NCBI RefSeq assembly: GCF_002239585.1
Contig: NZ_NDFH01000003.1
Coordinates: 372,001 to 436,000 of the forward strand
DNA length: 64,000 nt
Direction of reading: 5' to 3'
DNA from: Psychromonas sp. CD1
GTDB lineage: Bacteria; Pseudomonadota; Gammaproteobacteria; Enterobacterales; Psychromonadaceae
Positions 49,643 through 62,385 of the stretch are shown in pieces. Position 1 is the first letter of the stretch; every line of letters begins with the position of its first letter. A program made the position numbers and the translations under genes. Below the pieces are notes generated by a model. The model saw nothing but the letters and a program-made list of their open reading frames with translations. It had not been told where the DNA came from and made no database searches.

Positions 49643-50587
49643 ATGAAAGGTATAATAAAAGGGAGCTGTTTGATATTACTTATGACATTGTTCTCACTTA
49701 ATAGCTATGCGCAAAAACTAACTTTAATGTTGGACTGGTTTGTTAATCCAAACCATGCACCGATTATTATTGCGCAACAACATGGTTTTTTTAAAGCACA
49801 GGGGTTGAGCGTTGATATTCAAGAGCCTGGAGATCCTTCCTTAGCGCCTAAATTAGTGGCCGCTAATAAAATTGATTTAGCGATATCTTATCAGCCCAAT
49901 TTAATTATTGATGTTGCAGCGGGTTTGCCATTGATCCGTAGTGCAACGTTAATTGCGACGCCGTTAAATTGTTTGATTTTTTTAGATAATAATAAAATTA
50001 ATACATTAGCAGACTTAAAAGGTAAAAAAATTGGCGTTTCAATTACGGGCAGTGAAGATGCAAGTATTAAAGAGATGCTTAAGCAACAGGGATTAACATA
50101 TAGCGATGTACAGATTATTAATGTAGGTTGGGCGCTTTCCGCTTCGCTTGCTTCGGGTAAAGTTGACGCGATTTGGGGAGGGCTCCGTAATTTTGAAATG
50201 AATCAATTAATGCTTGAAGGTTTTGCTAATAAAGCTTTTTACCCCGAAGAGAATGGAGTGCCAATTTATGATGAACTTATTTTCGTTGCGAATGCCAAAA
50301 CATATGATAAGCATAAAATTCGATCTTTTAATAAGGCTTTAGAGCAAGCGACAACTTATATACTTAATCACCCGGACGATGCATGGCAAGAATTTATTGC
50401 ATATGCCCCGGACACTTTAGATACGGCGCTTAATAAACTTGCTTGGCAGGCAACGTTAAGCCGTTTTTCGTTAAGTCCGGCTGCGATTGATTTCGGTCGT
50501 TATGATGACTATGCAAAATTTATGTATGCGCATAACGTCATAAAAACATTACCTAAAGCTAAAGATTATTTGCCTAATTTTCAATAG
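49643..50587 (+). CDS. thiY: Pyrimidine-precursor-binding protein, ThiY
   Basis: Periplasmic solute-binding protein, 314 residues, NMT1/THI5-like. A signal peptide (about 1-23, cleavage near SYAQ) is followed by LTLMLDWFVNPNHAPIIIAQQHGFF, typical of formylaminopyrimidine binders, and LKGKKIGVSITGSED. AAAAGGAAG precedes the ATG. It gives specificity to the ThiXZ importer. Confidence 0.93.
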   Translation: MKGIIKGSCLILLMTLFSLNSYAQKLTLMLDWFVNPNHAPIIIAQQHGFFKAQGLSVDIQEPGDPSLAPKLVAANKIDLAISYQPNLIIDVAAGLPLIRSATLIATPLNCLIFLDNNKINTLADLKGKKIGVSITGSEDASIKEMLKQQGLTYSDVQIINVGWALSASLASGKVDAIWGGLRNFEMNQLMLEGFANKAFYPEENGVPIYDELIFVANAKTYDKHKIRSFNKALEQATTYILNHPDDAWQEFIAYAPDTLDTALNKLAWQATLSRFSLSPAAIDFGRYDDYAKFMYAHNVIKTLPKAKDYLPNFQ

Positions 50588-50599
50588 AGAGAGCATATT

Positions 50600-51274
50600 A
50601 TGGATCATCAAGATTTAATTAAAGCCTGTACGCAGGAATGGGATGCTTATACAAAACATGAATTTGTATGCCTTTTAGCAACAGGGAAACTGGCTCAACC
50701 ATGTTATTTGCATTATCTAAAACAAGATTTTTTGTTTTTGAAGCAATATGCAAGAGCTTATGCGTTGGCCATCTATAAAGCGCGTACTTTAGCTGAAATG
50801 CGTCATTTTTTACCCAGTGTGCAAGCCCTTTTACAATCTGAAATTTCTCATCATGTCGCGTACTGTAATGATTGGGGACTGAGCGAATTAGATTTAGAAG
50901 TTCAAGATGAAGAGGTGGGCACTATCGCTTATACGCGCTATGTATTAGATATCGGTATGAGTGGGGATGTCGTGCAGTTATATACGGCATTAGCCCCTTG
51001 CTTCATTGGCTATGCAGAAATAGGGCGTTTGCTATTAAAAGATGAAAACACGATACTCGAAGGTAATCCTTATGCGAGCTGGATAACATTATATTCCGGT
51101 GATGAATTACAACAATCTACCCTTGAAAATTTGCAATATTTGGATATGCTATTAGCCGATATTGATTTACATAGTCAGCAAGGGCAAAAACTTTTAGATG
51201 TATTTCGTAGTGCAACACGTATGGAAGTGGCTTTTTGGGAACAAAGTTTAAATATAAAGACGAATAAGGATTAG
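50600..51274 (+). CDS. tenA: Aminopyrimidine aminohydrolase TenA
   Basis: Releases HMP from aminopyrimidine degradation products of thiamine. The 224 residues are all helical. Visible are the active-site Cys in [12 protein letters not shown], and the C-terminal Glu in [13 protein letters not shown]. It lies 12 bp after thiY and two bp before thiM, matching a salvage route: import by ThiXYZ, hydrolysis by TenA, then phosphorylation by ThiD. Confidence 0.94.
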   Translation: MDHQDLIKACTQEWDAYTKHEFVCLLATGKLAQPCYLHYLKQDFLFLKQYARAYALAIYKARTLAEMRHFLPSVQALLQSEISHHVAYCNDWGLSELDLEVQDEEVGTIAYTRYVLDIGMSGDVVQLYTALAPCFIGYAEIGRLLLKDENTILEGNPYASWITLYSGDELQQSTLENLQYLDMLLADIDLHSQQGQKLLDVFRSATRMEVAFWEQSLNIKTNKD

Positions 51275-51276
51275 CA

Positions 51277-52071
51277 ATGTTGAGTGTAAAAATAGATGAA
51301 ATAGTGCAATCACTTGCTTTAATTCGGCAGAAAAAACCAATAGTACTTAATGTTTCTAATTACGTTGTGATGAATAATACGGCAAATGCATTACTTGCAA
51401 TCGGAGCCTCTCCTATCATGGCGCATTCGCGTGCGGAAATGGTGGAGATGGTTGCGTTATCCGATGCCTTAGTTATTAATATTGGTACTTTAGATGAAAT
51501 ATGGCTTGCTCGGATGTTATTTGCTGTGCAACAAGCTAATATCAAAAATAAATGGGTGGTATTAGATCCCGTTGGCTGTGGTGCGAGTATATTTCGGCTG
51601 CAGAGTGCTCGTCAGATAGCGGACTTAGCGAATAAGCTTATTATTCGCGCGAATGCTTCTGAAATCATTGCGCTAGCGGGTCATCAAGTTACCTGCCATG
51701 GTCTTGATGCGATACATGTAAGTGAAGATGCCCTGTTCTCAGGTAGAGAGCTAAGCCTTCGTTATGCATGTAGCGTCGTTATATCGGGGACGGTTGATTG
51801 TATTATTTGTGCAACGGGAGAAATACAACTACACAATGGTGCGAGAATGATGGCATCAGTAACCGGAATGGGTTGTACATTATCGGCTTTAACGGGGGCT
51901 TTTGCTGCGGTGGGTGATACGACAGGTCTTGCGGCGACAGCTATTTTAGGTGTCGCTGGTGAAATTGCTGCTACGCAGTCACAGGGACCGGGAAGCTTAC
52001 AAGTTAATTTACTTGATGTGCTATATCATTTAGATGCGGCAGACTTACGCTCATATTTAAAGATAAGCTAA
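51277..52071 (+). CDS. thiM: Hydroxyethylthiazole kinase
   Basis: Phosphorylates thiazole alcohol in thiamine salvage. The 264 residues show [53 protein letters not shown] and the catalytic Cys in [16 protein letters not shown]. thiE, which would join the thiazole and pyrimidine, is not in this window. Last gene of the run, convergent with dsbB. Confidence 0.95.
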   Translation: MLSVKIDEIVQSLALIRQKKPIVLNVSNYVVMNNTANALLAIGASPIMAHSRAEMVEMVALSDALVINIGTLDEIWLARMLFAVQQANIKNKWVVLDPVGCGASIFRLQSARQIADLANKLIIRANASEIIALAGHQVTCHGLDAIHVSEDALFSGRELSLRYACSVVISGTVDCIICATGEIQLHNGARMMASVTGMGCTLSALTGAFAAVGDTTGLAATAILGVAGEIAATQSQGPGSLQVNLLDVLYHLDAADLRSYLKIS

Positions 52072-52085
52072 TATATTATGCATCT

Positions 52086-52119
52086 AAGCGCATCAAACAG
52101 TGAGTTTTCAGATGCGCTT
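52086..52119. terminator. Hairpin between thiM and dsbB
   Basis: A 9-bp perfect stem (AAGCGCATC and its complement) with an inner AAAC/GTTT pairing. It lies between convergent genes; the T-tract is poor. Confidence 0.55.
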
Positions 52120-52134
52120 GAGAATAAAAGGGTG

Positions 52135-52656
52135 TTATTGGAAGCACTTTTTCGGTAATAGTGCACTTCCAGCAATTATCACAAATAGAGCTAAGTAGAT
52201 AACAAAGCTAACAATTAACCATTGTGGCATGGTATAGCCGAGAAATTGCCAAATCATATCGGCACAATCACCCGTTGGGTTAAATAACCAAGGTAACCAT
52301 TGGTGTAAAGGTGCCCATGTTGGAAAATTAGGCAAAAAAGAACAAACGGCGAAAGGTGATGGATTTAATTGAAAATTAGTATGCTCTAATGCTAATTGTA
52401 GGCCCCAAAAACCACTAATAAGCCAGCTTGCAAAGGCAAGTAAACGCACAAACAAAAGATGAGGTGATACGGCACCGATGAGTCCTGATAAAATAATGCC
52501 GAACATAGCAAGGCGCTCATAAACACACATAACACAGGGTTCTAATTTCATAACATGTTGGAAGTATAGAGCACATAATTCGAGTAATAATGCACTACCG
52601 GCGAGTAATAACCAAGGCCAGCGTTTTTTTGATAAGTTTTTTAAAATAAAAAGCAC
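52135..52656 (-). CDS. dsbB: Disulfide bond formation protein B
   Basis: Inner-membrane protein that re-oxidises DsbA and passes electrons to quinone. The 173 residues contain four membrane helices and both redox pairs: CVMC (about 38-41) and the periplasmic-loop pair Cys at about 104 and 132 (CSFLPNF and PTGDCAD). Start is GTG. It neighbours fadR, as in many enterobacteria. Confidence 0.95.
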   Translation of the reverse strand: MLFILKNLSKKRWPWLLLAGSALLLELCALYFQHVMKLEPCVMCVYERLAMFGIILSGLIGAVSPHLLFVRLLAFASWLISGFWGLQLALEHTNFQLNPSPFAVCSFLPNFPTWAPLHQWLPWLFNPTGDCADMIWQFLGYTMPQWLIVSFVIYLALFVIIAGSALLPKKCFQ

Positions 52657-52854
52657 AATTTTTCCTTATGCGGGATATGAAATAAAAGATATAACATGGA
52701 CAGGCATGAGATCACAAATTTAATTTATATCTTGCACTTGTTTTATTTTTAAGAAAAGAACGTATTATATTTTTTAATCTATTTTATTGTTTAGATTAAA
52801 GATCGAGAGTATAAAATAGTATTGTTAATAAATATGCATATAGCGAAGAATAAA

Positions 52855-53565
52855 ATGATAATGAAAGCAAAAGGGCCTGCAGATGTCGCAGAGCAATACC
52901 TTATTGAGTCAATTTGGAACGGCTCTATTGCAATTAATTCAGTTTTGCCCGCAGAGCGTTTACTGGCGGATAAAATAGGCGTCACCCGTACGACTTTGCG
53001 CGAAGTGTTACAACGTTTAGCAAAAGATGGTTGGATAACTATCCACCATGGGAAACCGACGAAGGTAAATGATTTTTGGGAAACATCTGGGTTAAATATA
53101 CTCAGTACGTTAACCCGTTTAGATGTAAATCGACGCAGTGATTTGATTGATCAATTAATGTCTGTGCGGACGAATATTAGTACTATCATATTGCGTATGG
53201 CAGCTAAAAATAATAGTAAGAGTGTGCTCGCTTATTTAGATAATGTGCCGTCGATTGATGCGAGTAGTGAAGAATTTACCGAGTTTGATTATCGATTTTA
53301 TCATCATGTGGCGGTATCTTCGAATAATATGATCTACGTTTTGATCTTAAATGGTTTACAAGATCTGTATCGAAAAGTGGGCGTTTTTTATTTTTCAAAT
53401 ACGGAAGCTCGTTCTATCGCCCTAACCTATTACGCGGATATAAAATCTGTCTTAGAGAAAGGTGAATTACAGTCCATAATGCAAATAGTACGAGATTCAG
53501 CATTCGCAAGTGGTAAAATATGGTTACGTTTGCGCCATCAATTACCTATTGATTTCTTAGATTGA
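52855..53565 (+). CDS. fadR: Fatty acid metabolism regulator FadR
   Basis: GntR-family factor that represses beta-oxidation and activates unsaturated fatty acid synthesis; long-chain acyl-CoA releases it from DNA. The ATG at 52855 gives 236 residues starting MIMKAKGPADVAEQYLIESIWN, which aligns with E. coli FadR; a start 11 codons upstream is open but not family-like. The winged helix (about 30-70) holds LPAERLLADKIGVTRTTLREVLQRLAKDGW, nearly identical to E. coli. The C-terminal acyl-CoA domain is helical. Confidence 0.96.
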   Translation: MIMKAKGPADVAEQYLIESIWNGSIAINSVLPAERLLADKIGVTRTTLREVLQRLAKDGWITIHHGKPTKVNDFWETSGLNILSTLTRLDVNRRSDLIDQLMSVRTNISTIILRMAAKNNSKSVLAYLDNVPSIDASSEEFTEFDYRFYHHVAVSSNNMIYVLILNGLQDLYRKVGVFYFSNTEARSIALTYYADIKSVLEKGELQSIMQIVRDSAFASGKIWLRLRHQLPIDFLD

Positions 53566-53586
53566 CTTAAAATACAAGGTATTGTT

Positions 53587-56055
53587 TTGTTTAAAAAAAA
53601 TATAATTAATCGTCTTTCCGGTATTCAGAAGCTCTTTGAAGTGGGTATTATACTGACTTTTTTTGTGGCGATCTTTATAACACTTTCTCTTATCACTTTT
53701 TCTCCTGCAGATCCTAGTTGGTCGCAACAACATTGGGCCGCTTCAATTGGAAATAGCTGTGGCCCCGCGGGAGCGTGGACTGCAGATATATTATTTTATA
53801 CTTTTGGTCTATTAGCGTACTTGTTGCCGATAATGATAATGTTATTGGCTTGGGCGATATTGTGGAAACCTAAATTCACATTGGATGTTGATTTTTTAAA
53901 TGCAGGTCTGCGAATTATAGGGTTTATTTTCACTGTTTTCAGTTTATCTGCACTCGCCTCGTTAAATTTTAATGATTTTAGTTATTATCCATCAGGTGGC
54001 TTAATTGGCGATATTATCGCGCAGAGTATGCTTGGTTTTTTTAGTCTATTGGCGGTTAATCTTATTTTATTAACGCTACTTATTTCTGGCTCTACTTTAT
54101 TGTTTGGTTTTTCATGGCTTACCCTTGTTGAAGCACTGGGTGCCAGTGCTATCACGTTCGTTTCATTTCTATTAACCTTACCTGGCCGTTGGCGTTGTTA
54201 TTTAGAAATACGAGATAATGCGCAACCCACTGCAAAAAAAGAGAAGAAAAAACCAAGTAAGTTATTTAACGATAAAAAAATATTATTTAAAAAAACAATT
54301 TCGAAGGAAAAAACCAATAAAGATGATGAACATAGCGCACCAAAGAGACAAGAGCCTGCTTTTATAACGCCAGTTCCGGATTTTTTAACTCTTGCGAAAG
54401 AAAGTGAAGTGAATATTCCTAACGTTGAAAAAGAAAGCCTTTCAACGGAGGAAGAAGTGATGATTGACTTTAGTGAAGCTACGGTGGATAAAACGCCTGA
54501 TTTCTCACATCTACCTGAGCATGCTAAACCTTTTATTGCACATAAAAAAGATTTGTCTATTGGTGATTTTCCTAGTATTGATTTATTAGATAAAGTGGCT
54601 CAAAAAGAGCATCCTATCTCACAACAAGAGTTGGACAGCGCTGCGCGTTTAGTGGAAGAAAAACTGCTTGAATTTAAGATTAAAGCTAAAGTGGTTAATG
54701 TGCTTCCTGGGCCGGTGATCACGCGTTTTGAATTAGCGCTTTCACCGGGTATGAAAGTAAGTGCAGTGACTGCGTTAGAAAAAGATTTAGCGCGCGCACT
54801 TTCGGCGATGAGCGTTCGAGTGGTGGATCAAATTCCGGGTAAATCGGTGATAGCCTTAGAATTGCCTAATAAATACCGTGAAATTGTTTATGCATCGCAA
54901 GTGTTAGGTAGTGATGCTTTTAAAGAAGCAAAATCGCCATTAAGTATTGTGTTGGGGGTCGATATTTCGGGTGAGCCTGTAGTTGTAGATTTGGCTAAAA
55001 TGCCACATCTATTGGTGGCTGGGACAACCGGCTCAGGGAAATCGGTTGGTGTAAACTGCATGTTAGTGAGCCTGTTGTACAAATCAGGACCGGAAGATGT
55101 ACGCCTTATATTAATAGATCCGAAGATGCTTGAACTCAGTGTTTATGAGGGGATCCCACATCTTTTAACCGAAGTTGTAACGGATATGAAAGATGCGGCT
55201 AATGCTTTACGCTGGTGTGTTGGTGAAATGGAACGCCGTTATCGTCTGCTTTCAGCGGTTGGTGTTAGAACGTTGGCTAGCTATAATAATCGCGTTTTAG
55301 ATGCAATTGAAAAAGGGGAACCGATGTTAGATCCTCTCTGGAAGCCTGGTGATAGCATGGATGAAACGGCTCCTGCATTAGAAAAACTACCAAATATTGT
55401 TGTTGTCGTTGATGAGTTTGCGGATATGATGATGATTGTAGGCAAAAAATGCGAAGAGTTAATCACGCGTATCGCTCAAAAAGCAAGGGCTGCGGGTATT
55501 CATCTTATTTTGGCGACACAACGTCCATCTGTTGATGTTATCACGGGGTTGATCAAAGCCAATATACCCACGCGTATCGCATTTCAAGTTTCAAGTAAAA
55601 TTGATTCACGTACCATTTTAGGTATGCAAGGAGCTGAAACATTATTGGGTCATGGTGATATGTTATATCTTCCGCCGGGTACGGGTGTTGCAACTCGTGT
55701 ACACGGTGCTTTTGTTGATGATCATGAAGTGCATAAAGTCGTTGCCGATTGGAAAAAGCGTGGCGCACCAAATTATGTTAGCGATATTTTAGAAGGTGAG
55801 ATGACGCTCGATTCAATGTTGCCGGGTGAGGAGGGAGATGCGGAAAATGAAATTGATGCATTGTTTGATGAGGTTGTAGCTTTTATTAGTGAAATTCGTA
55901 AAGTGTCTATATCAAGTATTCAACGTAAATTTAGAATTGGTTATAATCGCTCAGCACGCATTGTGGATCAATTACAAGCACAAGGTGTGATCACCGCACC
56001 GTCAGGGGCAAATAGTAGTCGTGAAGTGTTGGCCGCTCCCCCAATAAAGGATTAA
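53587..56055 (+). CDS. ftsK: DNA translocase FtsK
   Basis: Divisome protein that pumps DNA toward dif and activates XerCD. The 822 residues have four or five N-terminal membrane helices (about 17-200), a short charged linker (about 205-330; far shorter than in E. coli), the RecA-like motor with Walker [15 protein letters not shown] and Walker [14 protein letters not shown], and the C-terminal gamma winged helix ([17 protein letters not shown]). Start TTG with AAGG seven bases upstream. lolA follows after two bases. Confidence 0.96.
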   Translation: MFKKNIINRLSGIQKLFEVGIILTFFVAIFITLSLITFSPADPSWSQQHWAASIGNSCGPAGAWTADILFYTFGLLAYLLPIMIMLLAWAILWKPKFTLDVDFLNAGLRIIGFIFTVFSLSALASLNFNDFSYYPSGGLIGDIIAQSMLGFFSLLAVNLILLTLLISGSTLLFGFSWLTLVEALGASAITFVSFLLTLPGRWRCYLEIRDNAQPTAKKEKKKPSKLFNDKKILFKKTISKEKTNKDDEHSAPKRQEPAFITPVPDFLTLAKESEVNIPNVEKESLSTEEEVMIDFSEATVDKTPDFSHLPEHAKPFIAHKKDLSIGDFPSIDLLDKVAQKEHPISQQELDSAARLVEEKLLEFKIKAKVVNVLPGPVITRFELALSPGMKVSAVTALEKDLARALSAMSVRVVDQIPGKSVIALELPNKYREIVYASQVLGSDAFKEAKSPLSIVLGVDISGEPVVVDLAKMPHLLVAGTTGSGKSVGVNCMLVSLLYKSGPEDVRLILIDPKMLELSVYEGIPHLLTEVVTDMKDAANALRWCVGEMERRYRLLSAVGVRTLASYNNRVLDAIEKGEPMLDPLWKPGDSMDETAPALEKLPNIVVVVDEFADMMMIVGKKCEELITRIAQKARAAGIHLILATQRPSVDVITGLIKANIPTRIAFQVSSKIDSRTILGMQGAETLLGHGDMLYLPPGTGVATRVHGAFVDDHEVHKVVADWKKRGAPNYVSDILEGEMTLDSMLPGEEGDAENEIDALFDEVVAFISEIRKVSISSIQRKFRIGYNRSARIVDQLQAQGVITAPSGANSSREVLAAPPIKD

Positions 56056-56057
56056 GA

Positions 56058-56669
56058 ATGAAAAAAGTTATTTTAATGTTATTGACATTATTATTTTTAA
56101 ATGTCGCTCAAGCTCAAGAAAATGACAGCCAAATATTACAAGACAAATTGGCCAAATTAAAAGTCATCAACGCAAACTTTTCACAAGTTGTCCGTAATGC
56201 ACAGGGTGATATTCTTAATAAGAGTATCGGAACTTTAACCGTTTCTCGCCCTGGAAAATTTATTTGGCATGTGACGTCACCAGATGAGCAGATGATAGTA
56301 TCGAATGGCACAACGATGTGGATTTATGATCCCTTTATTGAGCAAGTTACATTATTAAATTTTAATGATACGATCACGGACACGCCTTTTGTATTGTTGA
56401 CAGGTAATGCTAAAAAGCAGTGGAAACATTATAAAGTGAGCCAAAAAAACAATCAATTTACACTTATTTCTACACGTGAGTTAGACAGTAAAGGGCGTTT
56501 TATTTTTGAATTTTCAGATCAAGGTGATATGAGCAAATTTATTATTATTGATGAGCAAGGGCAGCGTAGTGAATTTACGCTTACATCGTTTGCTCTTAGA
56601 GCGCCTTTAAACGATAAAATGTTTGAGTTTATTATCCCTGATAACGTAGAAGTGGATGATCAACGTTGA
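56058..56669 (+). CDS. lolA: Outer-membrane lipoprotein carrier LolA
   Basis: Periplasmic chaperone that carries lipoproteins from LolCDE to LolB. The 203 residues have a signal peptide ([19 protein letters not shown]), then the open-barrel fold with [31 protein letters not shown] and [13 protein letters not shown]. The order ftsK-lolA-rarA is conserved in gammaproteobacteria. Its stop overlaps the rarA ATG. Confidence 0.96.
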   Translation: MKKVILMLLTLLFLNVAQAQENDSQILQDKLAKLKVINANFSQVVRNAQGDILNKSIGTLTVSRPGKFIWHVTSPDEQMIVSNGTTMWIYDPFIEQVTLLNFNDTITDTPFVLLTGNAKKQWKHYKVSQKNNQFTLISTRELDSKGRFIFEFSDQGDMSKFIIIDEQGQRSEFTLTSFALRAPLNDKMFEFIIPDNVEVDDQR

Positions 56670-57988
56670 TGCAGGATCTTTTTGATAATAATGAAGAGTT
56701 TCAACCACTGGCCGCGCGCATGCGTCCGAAAACTTTTAATCAATACATTGGTCAAGAACATATAATTGGAGAGGGTAAACCTCTGCGTAAAGCTTTAGAG
56801 GCTGGCGCCGCTCACTCCATGATTTTATGGGGACCCCCAGGAACAGGTAAAACGACCTTAGCTGAACTCATCGCCCATTATTGTGATGCGCATGTTGAGC
56901 GCCTTTCTGCCGTGACAGCAGGAATTAAAGATATTCGCCTCGCTATTGAGATTGGCAAAAAGAATAAAAAAATGGGTATACGCACCTTACTTTTTGTTGA
57001 TGAAGTACATCGTTTTAATAAAACTCAGCAAGATGCTTTTTTACCTTTTATTGAAGATGGAACATTACTTTTTATTGGTGCGACAACGGAGAATCCTTCG
57101 TTTGAATTAAATAATGCCTTACTTTCGCGTGCACGCGTGTATTTACTTAAAAAGTTGACCGTAGATGAAATTGTTGCAGTTATTGATCAAGCGTGTCAGT
57201 CTCAAGATGGGCTTGTATCGCATCAGCTCCATTTTTCTCCAGGAGTAAAAGAAAAACTGGCTATATTAGTGCAAGGAGATGCACGTAAAGCACTTAATTA
57301 TTTAGAGTTGCTTTGTGATATGGCTATTGAGGGCGAAATAAGTTTAGATTTACTAATGCAAATAGCGGGACGAGAAGGTGTGGCTTTTGATAAAAAAGGC
57401 GATCTCTTTTATGATTTGATCTCTGCTTTTCATAAGTCGGTACGAGGCTCTGATGTTGATGGAGCATTATATTGGTACGCGAGAATGCTTGCGGGTGGGT
57501 GTGATCCCTTATATGTTGCACGACGTTTACTTGCCATTGCCTCTGAAGATATCGGTAATGCTGATCCACGAGCCATGCAAATTGCGATTAATGCTTGGGA
57601 TTGCTTTACTCGTGTTGGTCCGTATGAAGGTGAAAGAGCGATAGCACAAGCGATTGTATATTGTGCTAGTGCCGCAAAAAGTAATGCTGTTTATGTGGCT
57701 TTTTCAAAAGCTAAACAGTATGTTAATGACCATCCTGATTTTGATGTGCCTCTGCATTTACGTAATGCGCCGACACAATTAATGCGAGATTTAGGACATA
57801 ACCAAGGTTATCGATATGCTCATGATGAAATCGGTGCTTTTGCAGCGGGCGAAGTTTATCTACCTATGCAGTTACAAGGTACACGTTTTTATGTGCCTAG
57901 CGATCGAGGCTTTGAAAAACAGATCCGTCAAAAATTAGATTATCTACAACAATTAAATCAAAAGAGTACTCAAAAGCGTTATGAATAA
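56669..57988 (+). CDS. rarA: Replication-associated recombination protein A (RarA/MgsA)
   Basis: AAA+ ATPase that acts at stalled forks. The ATG at 56669 gives 439 residues starting [20 protein letters not shown]; a TTG one codon upstream is less likely. Walker [16 protein letters not shown], Walker [21 protein letters not shown], sensor 1 [10 protein letters not shown] and the C-terminal MgsA tetramerisation domain are present. It overlaps crcB by eight bases. Confidence 0.96.
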   Translation: MQDLFDNNEEFQPLAARMRPKTFNQYIGQEHIIGEGKPLRKALEAGAAHSMILWGPPGTGKTTLAELIAHYCDAHVERLSAVTAGIKDIRLAIEIGKKNKKMGIRTLLFVDEVHRFNKTQQDAFLPFIEDGTLLFIGATTENPSFELNNALLSRARVYLLKKLTVDEIVAVIDQACQSQDGLVSHQLHFSPGVKEKLAILVQGDARKALNYLELLCDMAIEGEISLDLLMQIAGREGVAFDKKGDLFYDLISAFHKSVRGSDVDGALYWYARMLAGGCDPLYVARRLLAIASEDIGNADPRAMQIAINAWDCFTRVGPYEGERAIAQAIVYCASAAKSNAVYVAFSKAKQYVNDHPDFDVPLHLRNAPTQLMRDLGHNQGYRYAHDEIGAFAAGEVYLPMQLQGTRFYVPSDRGFEKQIRQKLDYLQQLNQKSTQKRYE

Positions 57989-58370
57989 TATGTTATCTAA
58001 TATTGCACTTGTTGCTTGTGGAGGGGCTTTTGGTGCCACTTTGCGCTATTTAATTGGTTTTGTGATGCTAAGCCTCTTTGGAAAAGGTTTTCCATTTGCT
58101 ACACTCACCGTTAATATACTCGGTTCGCTAAGCATGGGGTATATCTTTATGTTTATGCATCAAAACAACTCGATAATGTCATCCTCTTGGTGGCCTTTAA
58201 TTGGAGTCGGATTTTTGGGGGCTTTGACCACATTTTCAACATTCTCAATGGATAGTTTATTGTTATTACAACAAGGAGCATTAATCAAAGCCATGCTAAA
58301 TGTTGTTTTAAATGTTGTTGTGTGTATTTTAGCCGCTTATGTCGGTACGCTATTAGTTTTAAAAAGTTAG
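57981..58370 (+). CDS. crcB: Fluoride channel CrcB (Fluc)
   Basis: Dual-topology dimeric channel that exports fluoride. The 129 residues have four membrane helices with [24 protein letters not shown] and [14 protein letters not shown] (pore Phe and Ser/Thr track). No fluoride riboswitch precedes it; it sits inside the rarA-crcB-serS run, overlapping rarA by eight bases. Confidence 0.95.
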   Translation: MNNMLSNIALVACGGAFGATLRYLIGFVMLSLFGKGFPFATLTVNILGSLSMGYIFMFMHQNNSIMSSSWWPLIGVGFLGALTTFSTFSMDSLLLLQQGALIKAMLNVVLNVVVCILAAYVGTLLVLKS

Positions 58371-59666
<1,296 letters not shown>

Positions 59667-59680
59667 CCCTGCAATCGCGT

Positions 59681-59719
59681 GACAATAAAAAAGGAGCGAT
59701 AGTCTCCTTTTTTATTGTC
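59681..59719 (+). terminator. serS terminator
   Basis: A 16-bp perfect stem (GACAATAAAAAAGGAG and its complement) with a 7-nt loop and internal T-tract. It is the strongest hairpin in the window and would also stop transcripts from the other strand. Confidence 0.92.
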
Positions 59720-59741
59720 TTCATAATATCTAAGTGTTCTT

Positions 59742-60101
59742 GATAAATCGGCACGAACAGTCACCGATGCAACCATTGAATTGTTGAGACCATTTAAAGA
59801 CTGTATATTAACCATCACAGCAGATAATGGTAAAGAGTTTGCTTACCACAAAGAGGTCTCCAAATCGCTTGGTTGTAGCTATTATTTTGCCGATCCTTAT
59901 TGTTCTTGGCAACGAGGATTGAATGAGAATACCAATGGACTTTTACGTCAATATTGGCCAAAATTAACCGACTTTAAATGGGTCAGTGATGAGGATGTAA
60001 GGGTGAATTTAATACAGCTAAATAATAGACCGAGAAAGAAACTTTTTTTTAAAACGCCACTTCAAATTATGGCAGAACACATAACCGCACTTGCTGCTTA
60101 G
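59742..60101 (+). pseudogene. IS30-family transposase, C-terminal fragment
   Basis: About 119 residues of a transposase normally 320-380 long. The in-frame sequence starts near DKSARTVTDATIELLRPF. The second catalytic Asp (ITADNGKEF) and the Glu (NENTNGLLRQYWPK) of the DDE triad are intact; the DNA-binding N-terminus and the first Asp are lost. It cannot be active alone. Confidence 0.9.
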
Positions 60102-60130
60102 CGGTTATGCACTTCAAGGTTGAATCTGCC
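59742..60130 (+). mobile_element. IS30-family insertion sequence remnant (3' part)
   Basis: About 390 bp from the 3' part of an IS30-family element lie between the serS terminator and purT. The right end matches the fragment at 47065-47185 (119 of 121 bases, inverted), and both copies stop matching at the same base, which marks the IS terminus. The left part, including the first catalytic Asp and the left end, is missing. The fragment stops two bases before the purT stop codon. Confidence 0.9.
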
Positions 60131-60132
60131 TT

Positions 60133-61323
60133 TTAATATAAAATCTTTATTTTATTTACCACTGCCTGCGCATCTAAAACGGCTTGCTCTGTTGTTTCTG
60201 CTCGAGTAATAGCGACCCCTAAACGTCTAGTACCATTAATTTCTGGTTTTGCAAAAAGACGAATTTGTGCATGAGGAACTGTACATAATGCTTCTTTAAG
60301 ATGTGCAAACCGAATATCTTGTGATTTCCCATTTCCTAAAATCACGCAAGATGCACTCGGCCCATATTGTACTATTTTTCCAATGGGTAAACCTAAAATA
60401 GCACGAACGTGTAAAGCGAATTCAGAATTATCTTGTGAAAATAAGGTGACTAAGCCCGTATCATGAGGTCGTGGAGAAACCTCATTAAAGTAAACATTAT
60501 CGCCTTTAATAAAAAACTCCATACCAAATAAACCGTAGCCACCGAGTTCAATAACGATCTTTGTTGCTATTTCTTGAGCTTTTTTAAGTGACTTTTCGGA
60601 CATGGCTTGGGGTTGCCAAGATTCTCTATAATCTCCATTTTCTTGGCGGTGGCCGATAGGCGCACAAAAATGTATACCGTCAACGGCTTGAATCGTTAAC
60701 AAGGTTATTTCATAATCAAAATCAATAAAGCTTTCCAGAATCACTTTTCCTGCACCACTGCGTCCTGCATTTTGAGAGTGTTGCCATGCCTTATCAATAT
60801 CTTCTTTTGAGCGGATAACGGTCTGTCCTTTACCAGAACTGCTCATTATCGGCTTAATGACACAAGGGATGCCTATTTTATCGATGGCATCTATATATTG
60901 TGCTTTATTATCAGTAAAAATATAAGGCGTTGTAGGAATCGAAAGTTTTTCGGCGACCAAACGTCGGATGCCTTCTCTATCCATTGTGAGTTTAGTGGCG
61001 CGTGCGGAGGGGACGATATTAAAGCCTTGTTGTTCTAATTCTAAGAGAGTGTCGGTCGCAATCGCTTCTATTTCAGGGATAATAAAATCGGGTTTTTCAA
61101 GACGGATTATCTCTTCTAATTTTTGTCCATCTAGCATGGATAAAATATGATGGTGATGTGCAACTTGCATCGCGGGGGCATTTTCGTAACTGTCTGCTGC
61201 AATGACTTCAATACCTAAACGCTGTAGTTCAATCGCTATCTCTTTACCTAGTTCACCAGATCCTAGTAATAAGGCTTTTGTTGCACTGTTCGACTTGGCA
61301 CTACCAAAAATAGAAACACTCAT
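60133..61323 (-). CDS. purT: Formate-dependent phosphoribosylglycinamide formyltransferase (PurT)
   Basis: Makes formyl-GAR from GAR, formate and ATP in purine synthesis. The ATG at 61323 gives 396 residues; a TTG three codons upstream is also open. The ATP-grasp enzyme shows [46 protein letters not shown] and [15 protein letters not shown]. Its C-terminus, [10 protein letters not shown], ends two bases from the IS30 remnant on the other strand. Confidence 0.96.
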   Translation of the reverse strand: MSVSIFGSAKSNSATKALLLGSGELGKEIAIELQRLGIEVIAADSYENAPAMQVAHHHHILSMLDGQKLEEIIRLEKPDFIIPEIEAIATDTLLELEQQGFNIVPSARATKLTMDREGIRRLVAEKLSIPTTPYIFTDNKAQYIDAIDKIGIPCVIKPIMSSSGKGQTVIRSKEDIDKAWQHSQNAGRSGAGKVILESFIDFDYEITLLTIQAVDGIHFCAPIGHRQENGDYRESWQPQAMSEKSLKKAQEIATKIVIELGGYGLFGMEFFIKGDNVYFNEVSPRPHDTGLVTLFSQDNSEFALHVRAILGLPIGKIVQYGPSASCVILGNGKSQDIRFAHLKEALCTVPHAQIRLFAKPEINGTRRLGVAITRAETTEQAVLDAQAVVNKIKILY

Positions 61324-61476
61324 ATTATTCAACTCTTCATGATTACAAAGGGGGATCTTAGGTTGATAATAACAGATAAAAGAGGCCTAAAAAATAGGCC
61401 AGTCTTGATAGTATTTGTTTTTTTGTAATTTAAAACTCGAAATAAGGGATTAATATCCGTTATTTTAACGAGAATT

Positions 61477-62385
61477 TTATAGGTTTAATTCACCACCGAA
61501 AGCGTCAATGATATCAGGTACAAGTTGTTTTATCTCACCGGTCATTAAGGCAAAGTCAGCATCAAAACGTGCCGCGAAATCATCCTTATCAATATCTTCA
61601 TTTTGTTCTTGTAGTACATCTGAAAATTTAAGACGTTTTAGGGCGAACTCTTCTCCAATAAGAAAAGAAATACTATCGGCCCAGTTTAAAGCAAGTTTCG
61701 TTACGAATTTATCAGCGAGTAGATGGTTTTTGATTTCATCGCAGAGTAAATCTTGTTGTTTACAACGAATAATGCCACCGCCTTCAAGTGCGGAGCATAA
61801 TTCAGCTTCATTTTCTAAGCTAAAGTTTTTAGGGATATTACCTTCATTTAACCAATCCGTCATGATCACATCCGCTTGATTTTTTAATTGGATGGGCACC
61901 ACGGGTAAGCTGCCTAAGGTTTTTCGTAATAAAGAGATCAGCTCTTCGGCTTTACGCGTACTCGATGCATCTACATAAAACATATTCGCTTCTGGATCTA
62001 TCCATGCAAATGTTTGTGACGTACGACTAAAAGCACGAGGTAAAAGTTGCATAATAATATCTTCTTTTAAACTGTCTTTTTCTTTTTTCTTGAGCGCTCT
62101 GCCTTGCTCATTTTCAATCGCCTCTACACGCTCATTGAGTTGATCTTTAATAACACCTGCGGGTAGCATTTTTTCTTCTTTTTTAAGGCATATTAAAATT
62201 TGTTTATTGGCCAAGTGAGTGAACATCGAACCGGATTTACCCATAGGAAAAACCCAACCAAGCTTAGACACGTCTTGACTAGAGCAGGATTTGAATTTAA
62301 ATTCTTCTAAATTACGCTCTAGCGCGTCATTATCTAGTTCCATGGGACGAGTAAAACGATAAACCTGTAGGTTTTTGAAAAACAT
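61477..62385 (-). CDS. rdgC: Recombination-associated protein RdgC
   Basis: Nucleoid-associated protein that forms a ring-shaped dimer on DNA and restrains RecA. The 302 residues are full length with MFFKNLQVYRFTRPMELD, GWVFPMGKSGSMFTHL and LLPRAFSRTSQTFAWID. No operon partner; 144 bp lie between it and purT. Confidence 0.95.
   Translation of the reverse strand: MFFKNLQVYRFTRPMELDNDALERNLEEFKFKSCSSQDVSKLGWVFPMGKSGSMFTHLANKQILICLKKEEKMLPAGVIKDQLNERVEAIENEQGRALKKKEKDSLKEDIIMQLLPRAFSRTSQTFAWIDPEANMFYVDASSTRKAEELISLLRKTLGSLPVVPIQLKNQADVIMTDWLNEGNIPKNFSLENEAELCSALEGGGIIRCKQQDLLCDEIKNHLLADKFVTKLALNWADSISFLIGEEFALKRLKFSDVLQEQNEDIDKDDFAARFDADFALMTGEIKQLVPDIIDAFGGELNL

Noticed and set aside
57981-58370. 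Fluoride riboswitch for crcB
   Set aside because: crcB overlaps rarA; there is no room for a leader.
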